Below, piece after piece: positions 17,661 to 26,660 of a DNA stretch of 64,000 bases. Source of the DNA: Mesorhizobium sp. CA8 (lineage in GTDB: Bacteria; Pseudomonadota; Alphaproteobacteria; Rhizobiales; Rhizobiaceae); assembly GCF_020164955.1 (NCBI RefSeq), contig NZ_JAIUHG010000023.1, positions 50,309 to 114,308 of the forward strand, read 5' to 3'. A program made the translations under genes and the position numbers. A model generated the notes under the pieces. It saw only the letters and a program-made list of their open reading frames with translations. It ran no database searches and had not been told where the DNA came from. Position 1 is the stretch's first letter; each line of letters opens with the position of its first letter.

Positions 17661-20600
17661 GTGAGTACGCTGAGATCCAAACCGCAGTTGGACCGCCGCC
17701 AGATTTTGAACGCCCTCAAAGCCTTCCGGCGGGGCGACTTCTCTGTGCGCATCGACAATGTCTATGAAGGGCTCGATTCCGATATCGCAGAGACCTTCAA
17801 CCAGATCGTGGAGATCAACGATCAGGTCACGCGCGAGTTCGAGCGGCTGAGCAGGATGGTCGGCAAGGATGGGCGGATCGGTGAGCGCGGCCATGTGCGC
17901 AATGCCACAGGCAGCTGGGAAAAAAGCGTCCGCTCCGTCAACGATCTGATCGAGGACATGGTCCAACCGACCACGGAGGTGGCTCGCGTCATTGGTGCGG
18001 TTGCCAAGGGCGATCTGTCACAAACCATGATGGTGGAGATCGACGGTCGGCCTCTGCGAGGCGAGTTTCTCCGTATCGGCAAGGTCGTCAACACGATGGT
18101 CGGGCAGTTGGGGTCCTTCGCTTCGGAGGTTACGCGCGTTGCCCGCGAGGTGGGCACCGAAGGCAAGCTGGGTGGCCAGGCGCGGGTGAAGGGCGTGGCC
18201 GGCACCTGGAAAGACCTGACGGACAACGTCAATGCCATGGCGACCAATCTCACAGGGCAGGTCCGCAATATCGCCGAGGTCACCACGGCCGTCGCCTCGG
18301 GCGATTTGTCGAAGAAAATCACCGTCGACGTGAAGGGCGAGATCCTGGAGCTCAAGAACACCATCAACACGATGGTGGACCAGCTCAATTCATTCGCCTC
18401 GGAAGTGACGCGCGTGGCGCGCGAGGTCGGCACCGAAGGCAAGCTCGGCGGTCAGGCCCGCGTGGAGGGTGTCGGTGGCACCTGGAAGGACCTTACCGAC
18501 AACGTCAATTCGATGGCCGAAAATCTGACCGGGCAGGTTCGCAACATCGCCGAAGTGACAACGGCCGTCGCGCTCGGCGACCTGTCGAAGAAGATCACCG
18601 TCGACGTGAAGGGTGAAATTCTCGAACTGAAGAACACCATCAACACGATGGTGGACCAGCTCAACTCGTTTGCTTCGGAAGTGACGCGCGTGGCGCGCGA
18701 GGTCGGTTCCGAGGGCAAGCTGGGCGGCCAGGCCCAGGTACGTGGTGTCGCCGGCACGTGGAAGGATCTGACTGACAATGTGAACTCGATGGCCGAAAAC
18801 CTGACCGGGCAGGTTCGCAACATCGCCGAAGTGACGACGGCGGTCGCGTCTGGCGATTTGTCGAAGAAGATCACGGTGGCGGTCCAGGGCGAGATCCTGG
18901 AGCTCAAGGACACCATCAACACCATGGTGGATCAGCTCAATTCTTTCGCATCGGAGGTGACGCGCGTTGCCCGCGAAGTTGGCACCGAAGGCAAGCTTGG
19001 CGGCCAAGCCGACGTGAAAGGCGTCGGCGGCACCTGGAAGGACCTGACCGACAGCGTCAACCTGATGGCTGCCAATCTTACAGGCCAGGTGCGCAATATC
19101 GCCGAAGTCACCACGGCCGTCGCGCGCGGCGACCTGTCGAAGAAGATCACTGTCGACGTCAAGGGCGAAATCCTGGAATTGAAAGACACCGTCAACACGA
19201 TGGTGGATCAGCTCAACTCCTTCGCCTCGGAAGTGACGCGCGTGGCGCGCGAAGTCGGCTCGGAAGGCAAGCTTGGCGGACAGGCCCACGTCGAAGGCGT
19301 CGGCGGCACCTGGAAGGATTTGACCGACAATGTGAACGCAATGGCGGGCAATCTTACGGTCCAGCTGCGTGACGTCTCCAAGGTCGCGACCGCGATTGCC
19401 ACCGGCGACCTGACCCAGAAGATCACGGTCGATGCGCTGGGCGAGATCCTGCAGATCAAGGACGTCATCAACACGATGGTCGACCAGCTCAACTCGTTTG
19501 CATCGGAAGTGACGCGTGTTGCGCGCGAGGTCGGCTCGGATGGCAAGCTGGGCGGGCAAGCGCAGGTTCGCGGCGTGGCCGGCACGTGGAAGGATCTGAC
19601 CGACAATGTGAATGCCATGGCCGCGAACTTGACCGGTCAGGTGCGCAACATCGCCGAAGTGACCACCGCCGTGGCACTCGGCGATCTGTCGAAGAAGATC
19701 ACCGTCGACGTCAAGGGTGAGATTCTGGAGCTGAAGTCGACGATCAACACCATGGTCGACCAGTTGAACTCATTCGCCGGAGAGGTGACCCGAGTCGCCC
19801 GAGAGGTCGGCACCGAGGGCAAATTGGGCGGCCAGGCCCAGGTCCGCGGCGTCGCCGGCACCTGGAAGGATCTCACCGATAACGTGAATTCCATGGCCGA
19901 AAACCTCACCGGCCAGGTGCGTAACATCGCCGAAGTGACCACCGCCGTCGCACGCGGCGATCTGTCGAAAAAGATCACCGTGGACGTCAAGGGCGAGATT
20001 TTGGAGCTGAAATCGACGATCAACACCATGGTCGATCAGCTGAACTCTTTTGCCGGGGAGGTGACGCGCGTGGCGCGCGAGGTCGGCACCGAGGGCAAGC
20101 TCGGCGGCCAGGCTCGCGTCGAGGGCGTTGCCGGCACCTGGAAGGACCTTACCGACAACGTCAATCTGATGGCCACCAACCTCACGAACCAGGTGCGCGG
20201 CATCGCCGATGTCGTGACCGCGGTGGCGCAGGGAAATCTGCGCCGCAAGCTCACTGTCGATGCCAAGGGCGAGATCGCCTCACTGGCCGATACCATAAAC
20301 GGCATGATCGAGACGCTCGCTACCTTTGCCGACCAGGTCACCAACGTCGCGCGTGAGGTCGGCATCGAAGGCAAGCTTGGCGGCCAGGCTCGCGTGCCGG
20401 GCGCGGCCGGGCTCTGGCGCGACCTGACGGACAATGTCAATCAGCTCGCAGCCAATCTCACGACCCAGGTGCGTGCCATCGCTGAAGTGTCGACCGCGGT
20501 GACCAAGGGTGATCTGACGCGCTCGATCAGCGTCCAGGCGTCAGGCGAGGTGGCGGCGCTCAAGGACAACATCAACGAGATGATCCGCAACCTCAAGGAT

Positions 20601-23357
20601 CAGACGCTCAAGAATGCCGAACAGGACTGGCTGAAGACCAATCTGGCGCGGTTCTCGCGCATGCTGCAGGGCGAGCGCGATCTGGCGACGGTGTCGCGCC
20701 TGATCATGTCTGAGCTGGCGCCACTGGTGAACGCGCAATACGGCGTGTTTTACGTGACCAACCGGGAAGAGGACGAGTCCTATCTCGAGCTTGCGGCGTC
20801 CTACGGCGCCGAGAGCAAGGCCTCGATGAAGCAGCGGCTTGACCTGCGCGAGGGCCTCATCGGCCAAAGCGCTGCCGACAAGCGTGCGATCGTCCTCGAC
20901 AATGTGCCGCCCGACTTCCTGCGCATCACAACCGGCCTCGGCAACGCCGCGCCGGCCAATGTCATCATCCTGCCCGCGCTCTTCGAAGACGAGGTCAAGG
21001 CGGTGATCGAGCTCGCCTCCTTCAGCGAATTTCGCGATACGCACCAGTCGTTCCTCAATCAGCTGATGGAATCGGTCGGCATCGTGCTCAACACGATCGC
21101 GGCGACGATGCGCACCGAAGGTCTGCTCAAACAGTCGCAGCTTCTGACCTCTGAATTGCAGGCGCGCCAGACGGAACTGACGAAGAAGCAGGAGGAACTG
21201 CACGCCACCAACGAAGAACTCCAGGAAAAGGCCCAGCTGCTCGAAAACGAAAAGAAGCAGGTGGAGAACAAGAATCTGGAAATCGAAATGGCTCGGCGGG
21301 CGCTCGAGGAGAAAGCCGAACAGCTCGCGCTGACCTCCAAGTACAAATCCGAATTTCTGGCCAATATGAGCCACGAGCTGCGCACACCGCTGAACTCGCT
21401 GCTCATCCTCTCGAATCTGCTGGCCAGCAATCAGCAGGGCAATCTTAACGACAAGCAAGTCGAGTTTGCCCGGACCATCAATTCGGCCGGAACTGACCTG
21501 CTTAGCCTCATCAACGACATTCTCGATCTGTCGAAGATCGAGTCCGGTACTGTTTCCGTCGAGATCAATGATATGCCGCTGGCGCATCTTCGTCAGCACA
21601 TGGAACGTACATTCCGTCAGTTGGCCGCCGACAAGGGACTGGGCTTCACCATAGAACTTGATCCGGGCCTTCCGGAGACGGTGCGCACCGACGAGAAGCG
21701 GCTGCAGCAAATTGTGCTCAACCTGTTGTCGAATGCATTCAAATTCACATCGACCGGTGAGGTCAGCCTCACCTTCAGGCCCGAGAAGACCGGGCGGCGC
21801 AACGGTGTTCAGGCGCCCAAGGCGGTGGCCATCGCGGTCACGGATACCGGCATCGGCATTCCCGAGGACAAGCAGAAGCTGATTTTCGAGGCTTTCCAGC
21901 AAGCCGACGGCACCACCAGCCGAAAATATGGCGGCACCGGGCTTGGCCTGTCTATCAGCCGTGAGATCGCGCGGCTGCTGGGAGGCGAACTGAGGGTTGA
22001 GAGCACCCCCGGCAAGGGTTCGACATTCACGCTCGTCATCCCCATCGAAGGTCCGCGGGCGGTTCCGCAACCCGTGATCGTCGAACAGGACGTGATGGTT
22101 CCCACGGGCAGTGTTTCGGTTCCCGAACTGATCGACGACCGGGATGCGCTTTCTCCTGAAGACCGGGTCGTGCTGATCGTCGAGGACGATCCCACCTTTG
22201 CGGGACTGTTACTGGGCATGGCGCGCTCGGCAGGCCTCAAGGGCGTCTTGTCCACCGCGGGCTCCGGGACGGTGGCGCTGGCGAGGAAGCTGGTGCCGGA
22301 TGCAATCACTCTGGACCTCGGCCTTTCGGATATAGATGGCTGGGTGCTGTTCGATCTTCTGCGGCACGACCCCAAGACCGCAGGCATCCCGATACACGTC
22401 ATCTCGGGTGCGGAAGATACGGCGGGCCTGTTGCGCAATGGCGCCGCCAGCGTCTCGACAAAGCCGGCATCATCGGACGACCTCATGAAGGTGTTCGAGG
22501 ACATTCATTCGAGCAAATTGCGCCTGCAGCGCAATGTCCTGATCGTGGATGCCGATCCCGAGCGGCGGCTTGCCTTGGTCGAAGCGATCCGCGATGGCGT
22601 CACGTCCGTCACGCCTGTCGGCCGGATCGCCGCAAATGGCCGGGGAATAGACTTCGACACCTATGACGCGATCGTGCTGGGCTTCGGGAGGTCGGGCAAG
22701 GACAACGCCAAGATGATCGAGGGAATCGCGGCCTCGCTCGAGAGCCTGTCATCCAAGCTTGTGTTCTTCGCACCGTATCCGGAAGCCCTCGAGCAACTGA
22801 TCGGGCTGAGACCGGAGTTGGCGGATGTTGCCCGTGCCGAGAATTTTAGCCAGTTGGCGCTGCTGATGTCGGCAACCCTGCCGCGGGATAGTCGTACCAA
22901 CGGGGCTGCAGCCTCCCCACGATCGGATAGGTCCGATCTTGCCGGCGCCAAAGTTCTCATCGTCGACGACGACATTCGCAACATCTATTCGCTGACCAGC
23001 GTGCTCGAAACATATGGCATCCAGGTTTTGCATGCCGAGCGGGGTCGCGACGGCATCGCGCTGCTCGAGCAAAATCCAGACATGGACGTCGCGCTCATCG
23101 ACATCATGATGCCTGAGATGGACGGTTATGAGACCATGCGGCAGATACGGGGCATGCCGCCAATCGCGCACGTCCCTCTGATCTCGGTGACCGCCAAGGC
23201 CATGAAAGGCGACCGGCAAAAGTGCCTTGATGCGGGTGCTTCAGATTACATAGCCAAGCCCGTGGATCTCGACCTTCTGCTCGCGCTGCTCCGGGTCTGG
23301 ATCGGGCGGTCGAGACAACACGCGCAGCCATCGGAAAAGCTCCTGGCGGTCATGTGA
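17661..23357 (+). CDS. Giant cytoplasmic HAMP-array hybrid histidine kinase
   Basis: An 1898-residue protein starting at GTG 17661 after GAGGGGGC. No transmembrane segment is visible. Order: a degenerate HAMP unit, then nine 92-residue HAMP units (about residues 100-980), a GAF-like domain (about 995-1150), coiled coil (1155-1225), HisKA with His1238 in NMSHELRTPLN, HATPase (NLLSNAFKFT, DTGIGIP, GTGLGLS), and three receiver domains. REC1 has its Asp in TLDLGLSD (about 1552), REC2 (from about 1625) lacks the acceptor Asp (IVLGFGRSG), and REC3 has LIDIMMPEMDG (about 1814). The architecture resembles fungal Nik1-type group III kinases, which sense osmotic stress; the signal here is unknown. The next gene starts 10 bp downstream. 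Confidence 0.9.
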   Translation: MSTLRSKPQLDRRQILNALKAFRRGDFSVRIDNVYEGLDSDIAETFNQIVEINDQVTREFERLSRMVGKDGRIGERGHVRNATGSWEKSVRSVNDLIEDMVQPTTEVARVIGAVAKGDLSQTMMVEIDGRPLRGEFLRIGKVVNTMVGQLGSFASEVTRVAREVGTEGKLGGQARVKGVAGTWKDLTDNVNAMATNLTGQVRNIAEVTTAVASGDLSKKITVDVKGEILELKNTINTMVDQLNSFASEVTRVAREVGTEGKLGGQARVEGVGGTWKDLTDNVNSMAENLTGQVRNIAEVTTAVALGDLSKKITVDVKGEILELKNTINTMVDQLNSFASEVTRVAREVGSEGKLGGQAQVRGVAGTWKDLTDNVNSMAENLTGQVRNIAEVTTAVASGDLSKKITVAVQGEILELKDTINTMVDQLNSFASEVTRVAREVGTEGKLGGQADVKGVGGTWKDLTDSVNLMAANLTGQVRNIAEVTTAVARGDLSKKITVDVKGEILELKDTVNTMVDQLNSFASEVTRVAREVGSEGKLGGQAHVEGVGGTWKDLTDNVNAMAGNLTVQLRDVSKVATAIATGDLTQKITVDALGEILQIKDVINTMVDQLNSFASEVTRVAREVGSDGKLGGQAQVRGVAGTWKDLTDNVNAMAANLTGQVRNIAEVTTAVALGDLSKKITVDVKGEILELKSTINTMVDQLNSFAGEVTRVAREVGTEGKLGGQAQVRGVAGTWKDLTDNVNSMAENLTGQVRNIAEVTTAVARGDLSKKITVDVKGEILELKSTINTMVDQLNSFAGEVTRVAREVGTEGKLGGQARVEGVAGTWKDLTDNVNLMATNLTNQVRGIADVVTAVAQGNLRRKLTVDAKGEIASLADTINGMIETLATFADQVTNVAREVGIEGKLGGQARVPGAAGLWRDLTDNVNQLAANLTTQVRAIAEVSTAVTKGDLTRSISVQASGEVAALKDNINEMIRNLKDQTLKNAEQDWLKTNLARFSRMLQGERDLATVSRLIMSELAPLVNAQYGVFYVTNREEDESYLELAASYGAESKASMKQRLDLREGLIGQSAADKRAIVLDNVPPDFLRITTGLGNAAPANVIILPALFEDEVKAVIELASFSEFRDTHQSFLNQLMESVGIVLNTIAATMRTEGLLKQSQLLTSELQARQTELTKKQEELHATNEELQEKAQLLENEKKQVENKNLEIEMARRALEEKAEQLALTSKYKSEFLANMSHELRTPLNSLLILSNLLASNQQGNLNDKQVEFARTINSAGTDLLSLINDILDLSKIESGTVSVEINDMPLAHLRQHMERTFRQLAADKGLGFTIELDPGLPETVRTDEKRLQQIVLNLLSNAFKFTSTGEVSLTFRPEKTGRRNGVQAPKAVAIAVTDTGIGIPEDKQKLIFEAFQQADGTTSRKYGGTGLGLSISREIARLLGGELRVESTPGKGSTFTLVIPIEGPRAVPQPVIVEQDVMVPTGSVSVPELIDDRDALSPEDRVVLIVEDDPTFAGLLLGMARSAGLKGVLSTAGSGTVALARKLVPDAITLDLGLSDIDGWVLFDLLRHDPKTAGIPIHVISGAEDTAGLLRNGAASVSTKPASSDDLMKVFEDIHSSKLRLQRNVLIVDADPERRLALVEAIRDGVTSVTPVGRIAANGRGIDFDTYDAIVLGFGRSGKDNAKMIEGIAASLESLSSKLVFFAPYPEALEQLIGLRPELADVARAENFSQLALLMSATLPRDSRTNGAAASPRSDRSDLAGAKVLIVDDDIRNIYSLTSVLETYGIQVLHAERGRDGIALLEQNPDMDVALIDIMMPEMDGYETMRQIRGMPPIAHVPLISVTAKAMKGDRQKCLDAGASDYIAKPVDLDLLLALLRVWIGRSRQHAQPSEKLLAVM
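17868..20580 (+). repeat. Tandem 276-bp coding repeats encoding HAMP units
   Basis: Within the hybrid kinase gene the codons for GKLGGQA recur at 18162, 18438, 18714, 18990, 19266, 19542, 19818, 20094 and 20370, an exact 276-bp period across nine units with no indels. A degenerate first unit starts near 17868 and is six codons longer. Nucleotide similarity between units is high, suggesting duplication and gene conversion. Confidence 0.92.
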
Positions 23358-23367
23358 CGGTTCGTCG

Positions 23368-25422
23368 ATGCAAAGAATGCTGAAGACCAAGCCCGAGCAT
23401 CAGCCAGCCTTGCCGGAGGTCACAGAAGGCGCCCGGATCCTCGCCGTTGACGATGACGATCGCAATCTCATGGCGATCAGCGAAGTCTTGGCCGGAGTGG
23501 GCGAAGTCGTTTGTGCGCACACTGGCGAGGAGGCGCTGCGGTTCCTTCTGAAAGAAGACTTCGCCGTCATCCTGCTGGATGTGCTGATGCCGGGGCTGGA
23601 CGGATACGAGACCGCCTCATTGATCCGCCAACGCGAGCAGTCGAGACGCACCCCCATCATCTTCCTGACCGCGATCAACAAGGAAGAAGCGCACATGCTG
23701 CGCGGTTATGGTGCCGGCGCGGTCGACTTCGTCTTCAAGCCCTTCGATTCGGTCATGCTGCGCTCGAAGGTGGCCGTGTTCGTCGAGTTGCACGAGAAAA
23801 CCCTGGAAATCCAGCGCAAGGCGATTGTGGAGCAGAAACTGCTGGAGCGGGCCCTGGAGTCGCAAAAGTCGAGGCTCGAGGCGGAACGAGCCTTGCGTGC
23901 CGCCGAGCAGCGCCAGGAGGCCATCCTGCAATCGGTGCCGGTATGTTTTCATGCGCGATCCCTCGAACCGCCTTTTGACGCCAGCTTCGTCACCAGCGGG
24001 ATCGAGCGATTGACGGGATTTTCTCCCGAGCGGCTAACATCGGAACCCGGCTTTGGCCTTAGTCGTGTGCATCCGGACGACTTGCCCGATGTCGAGGCCG
24101 CGCTGCGTGGCGCCAAAGCGGCCGGCTCCTATAGCTGCGAATTCCGATGGCAGTGCGCGGATGGCAAATACCGAAGTTTCCTGGACCAGGGCATCATCCT
24201 GCATAATCCCCTGGAAAATACGGACGAAATTGTTGGCACGCTGCTCGACATCACCGAGCGGCGCGAGCTGGAAGACAGGCTGCTCAAGGCGCAGCGTCTT
24301 GACGCCATCGGCAAGCTTACCGGCGGACTTGCCCATGATTTCAACAACCTGCTTGCGGCAATCCTCAGCGGGCTCGGGCTGCTCGAGCGCAGCACCGCGC
24401 TCGACGAGCAGGGAAAAAAAGTGCTCGACCTTACAAGGCGCTCGGCCAAACAAGGCGCCGACCTGGTTAATCGCATGCTCGCCTTCTCCCGGCGTCAGCA
24501 TCTGAAGCCCGAACCTTTGCAACTGGCGACGCTGGTGGAGCCGCTCTACGGGCTCGTCGGGCCGGTGCTCGGAGGCCTGGTTCGTTTCGAATGGCAAATC
24601 GACAATTCGGTTTGGCCGGTGCTGGTGGACGCAGGCCAGCTCGAACTCGCCCTCATGAACCTGGTTTTCAACGCGCGCGACGCAATGCCCACAGGCGGTT
24701 CGATCACGATATGCGCTGAAAATCGCACGACCGACGGTCGCTCCGACGAACTGGGGGCGGGCGACTATGTCGTCATCTCGGTCATCGATACCGGCTCGGG
24801 CATTCCGGCCGATCTCGTGGCGAAAGTCATTGAGCCCTTCTTCACGACGAAAGCCGTCGGCAAGGGCACCGGCCTGGGCCTGAGTACGGTCTACGGGTTT
24901 GCGAAGCAGTCGGGCGGCACGCTTCGGATCGAGAGCGTTGTCGGGCGAGGCACGGCGATGCACCTGTGGCTGCCGCGATCATTGAAGCAACCGGCCCGGT
25001 CGGTCGAGCAGCGCCAGGTCAGCCAACCTCGCATGAACGGCAACGGCGCCCAGCCGTCGATCCTGTTGGTCGACGACAGCGATGCCTTGCGCGAGTTGAC
25101 GGCGGCGTCGTTGAGGCAAAGCGGCTTCGATGTGACATGCGCAGCCGGCGGCGCCGAGGCGCTGGCCAGGATCGAGAAGGCGCCGCAGGATTTCGACGTG
25201 ATCGTCACCGATTTTGCCATGCCGCTCGTTTCAGGTCTGGACGTGATCCGATTTGCGCGCAACCTCAAGGCGGATTGGCCTGCGGTCATCATCACCGGAT
25301 ACGCCGACACCAAGGCAATCGGCGATCTGCCGGCGGATGTTCCTTTGCTCGCGAAACCCTACAAAGACCAGGAGCTGGTCAACTCTATCCTGCTGGCGAA
25401 ACAGACGTTTGGCCGGAGCTGA
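23368..25422 (+). CDS. REC-PAS-histidine kinase-REC hybrid protein
   Basis: A 684-residue soluble signalling protein. An N-terminal receiver (ILAVDDDDRNL, acceptor Asp in LLDVLMPGLDG near residue 70) is followed by a coiled coil, a PAS domain (about 188-300), and a kinase core with His323 in GGLAHDFNNLL and ATP motifs DTGSGIP and GTGLGLS. A C-terminal receiver ends the protein (ILLVDDSDALREL, Asp in IVTDFAMP). It begins 10 bp after the HAMP-array kinase stop, so the two are probably co-transcribed. The first receiver may accept phosphate from that kinase (inference). No DNA-binding output domain is present in either protein. Confidence 0.88.
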   Translation: MQRMLKTKPEHQPALPEVTEGARILAVDDDDRNLMAISEVLAGVGEVVCAHTGEEALRFLLKEDFAVILLDVLMPGLDGYETASLIRQREQSRRTPIIFLTAINKEEAHMLRGYGAGAVDFVFKPFDSVMLRSKVAVFVELHEKTLEIQRKAIVEQKLLERALESQKSRLEAERALRAAEQRQEAILQSVPVCFHARSLEPPFDASFVTSGIERLTGFSPERLTSEPGFGLSRVHPDDLPDVEAALRGAKAAGSYSCEFRWQCADGKYRSFLDQGIILHNPLENTDEIVGTLLDITERRELEDRLLKAQRLDAIGKLTGGLAHDFNNLLAAILSGLGLLERSTALDEQGKKVLDLTRRSAKQGADLVNRMLAFSRRQHLKPEPLQLATLVEPLYGLVGPVLGGLVRFEWQIDNSVWPVLVDAGQLELALMNLVFNARDAMPTGGSITICAENRTTDGRSDELGAGDYVVISVIDTGSGIPADLVAKVIEPFFTTKAVGKGTGLGLSTVYGFAKQSGGTLRIESVVGRGTAMHLWLPRSLKQPARSVEQRQVSQPRMNGNGAQPSILLVDDSDALRELTAASLRQSGFDVTCAAGGAEALARIEKAPQDFDVIVTDFAMPLVSGLDVIRFARNLKADWPAVIITGYADTKAIGDLPADVPLLAKPYKDQELVNSILLAKQTFGRS

Positions 25423-25448
25423 GATGGAGACCGGCGATGTCGTCGATT

Positions 25449-25682
25449 TCACCCCCGCCTCGCCAATAGCCGCAGCCATGGCGCAAGATGGAAAGCCGCC
25501 ATCAGGAGATACATCAGCGCCATGCCGCTGAGCACCGAGGCGCCCGGCATGCACATCATGTCGTGGCCGTCATAGGCAATTGTCAGCAGGGCCATCGCTG
25601 CGAAGGTCGGCGCCGCGGCGAGGCAAAGCCAGTCGGCGAGGCCGAAGCCGCTCAGGCGAGGGGCGGGATTGTCGATGCTCAT
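25449..25682 (-). CDS. Small inner-membrane protein of unknown function
   Basis: A 77-residue protein with two predicted hydrophobic helices (WLCLAAAPTFAAMALLTIAY and ASVLSGMALMYLLMAAFHLA), separated by a short loop DGHDMMCMPG with His, Cys and several Met that could bind a metal. ATG 25682 is preferred because AAGG lies at suitable distance; ATG 25691 overlaps that site. It is downstream of and co-directional with the DUF899 gene (107 bp gap). I do not recognise a named family. Confidence 0.6.
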   Translation of the reverse strand: MSIDNPAPRLSGFGLADWLCLAAAPTFAAMALLTIAYDGHDMMCMPGASVLSGMALMYLLMAAFHLAPWLRLLARRG

Positions 25683-25789
25683 GGTGTCCACCTTCTGAAG
25701 CGGTCAGGGTTGCAATCGCCGGAGAGAGGGAAGGGCTTGGCGAGATCGGCTCCGGCGGCGCGGGTCGCGCCACCGGAGTCGCTTCACGC

Positions 25790-26539
25790 TCAGGCATTCT
25801 TGTTGCGGAACGCCGCTTCGCCGACATCCGATACCTCGACCCATCTCTGGTCGGGCGCGGCGCCTTCCTCGTAATTGTCGTGCCAGTTCCACCATTTGTA
25901 AGTCTGGGTCTGGGGATAGCCCTCGGGCGAATCCTCCCACACCTCCTGGCGGCCGAGCGGCGTGACGTCGAGATAGCTCCAGACGGTGCCAAAGGCTTCG
26001 TCGCCGCGGTTGTTGACGAAATAGGTGCGGAAGATGCGCTTGCCGTCATGGATGAAGACGTTGTGGCCGTGCCATTCGTCGACGCCGAAATCCTTATCCC
26101 AGCTGTCGGTGATGGTGTACCAGGGCATCTTCCAGTCCATCCGCTGCTTCAGCCGCTGGATGTCGGCCTGCGGCGCACGCGAGGCATAGGCAAGCGTGGT
26201 GTCGCGGGCGTTGAGATGGGCGAGGTTGCCGACCTGGTCGGCGCCGAGCGAGCAGCCGCGGCAGGCATGTTCGGGCCAGCCATAGACGCCCGGCTCGAAG
26301 AAGGCGCGGTAGATGACGAGCTGGCGGCGGCCTTCGAAGAGGTCGAGCAGGTTCATCTTGCCGTTCGGGCCTTCGAACACATAGTCCTTCTTGACTTCCA
26401 TCCACGGCATGCGGCGGCGTTCGGCGGCCAAAGCGTCGCGGGCGCGGGTGAGCGCCTTTTCCTTAACCAGCATCTCTTCATAGGCGCCTTCCCAGGCTTC
26501 CTGCGAAACGACCGGCGGTGTCTTCATGTGTTGGGTCAT
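25790..26539 (-). CDS. DUF899 family thioredoxin-fold protein
   Basis: A 249-residue protein of the DUF899 family, which is predicted to have a thioredoxin/AhpC-like fold. Recognisable landmarks are RRRMPWMEVKKDYVFEGPNG near residue 42, FFEPG..WPEHACRGCSLGADQV with a CxxC pair near residue 90, and FRTYFVNNRGDEAFGTVWSYLD. The CRGC pair could be redox-active, but the biochemical role of the family is unproven. It is divergent from a TPR-HTH gene across 121 bp, and a small membrane protein gene follows. Confidence 0.85.
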   Translation of the reverse strand: MTQHMKTPPVVSQEAWEGAYEEMLVKEKALTRARDALAAERRRMPWMEVKKDYVFEGPNGKMNLLDLFEGRRQLVIYRAFFEPGVYGWPEHACRGCSLGADQVGNLAHLNARDTTLAYASRAPQADIQRLKQRMDWKMPWYTITDSWDKDFGVDEWHGHNVFIHDGKRIFRTYFVNNRGDEAFGTVWSYLDVTPLGRQEVWEDSPEGYPQTQTYKWWNWHDNYEEGAAPDQRWVEVSDVGEAAFRNKNA

Positions 26540-26660
26540 TGCTCTTGTCCCGTTCTTGGGTTTGGTTGGGGGTGACGAGGACAGACATAGGGCCGCATCC
26601 GGCGATGGTGAGAGTTACAAGTGTGGCGCGATTTGCTGCGGCGGGCCTTGAGGCGATGGC

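Noticed and set aside
18120..20500. CRISPR-like array from regular repeats
   Set aside because: The 276-bp period is in frame, codes for HAMP units throughout and has no unique spacers.
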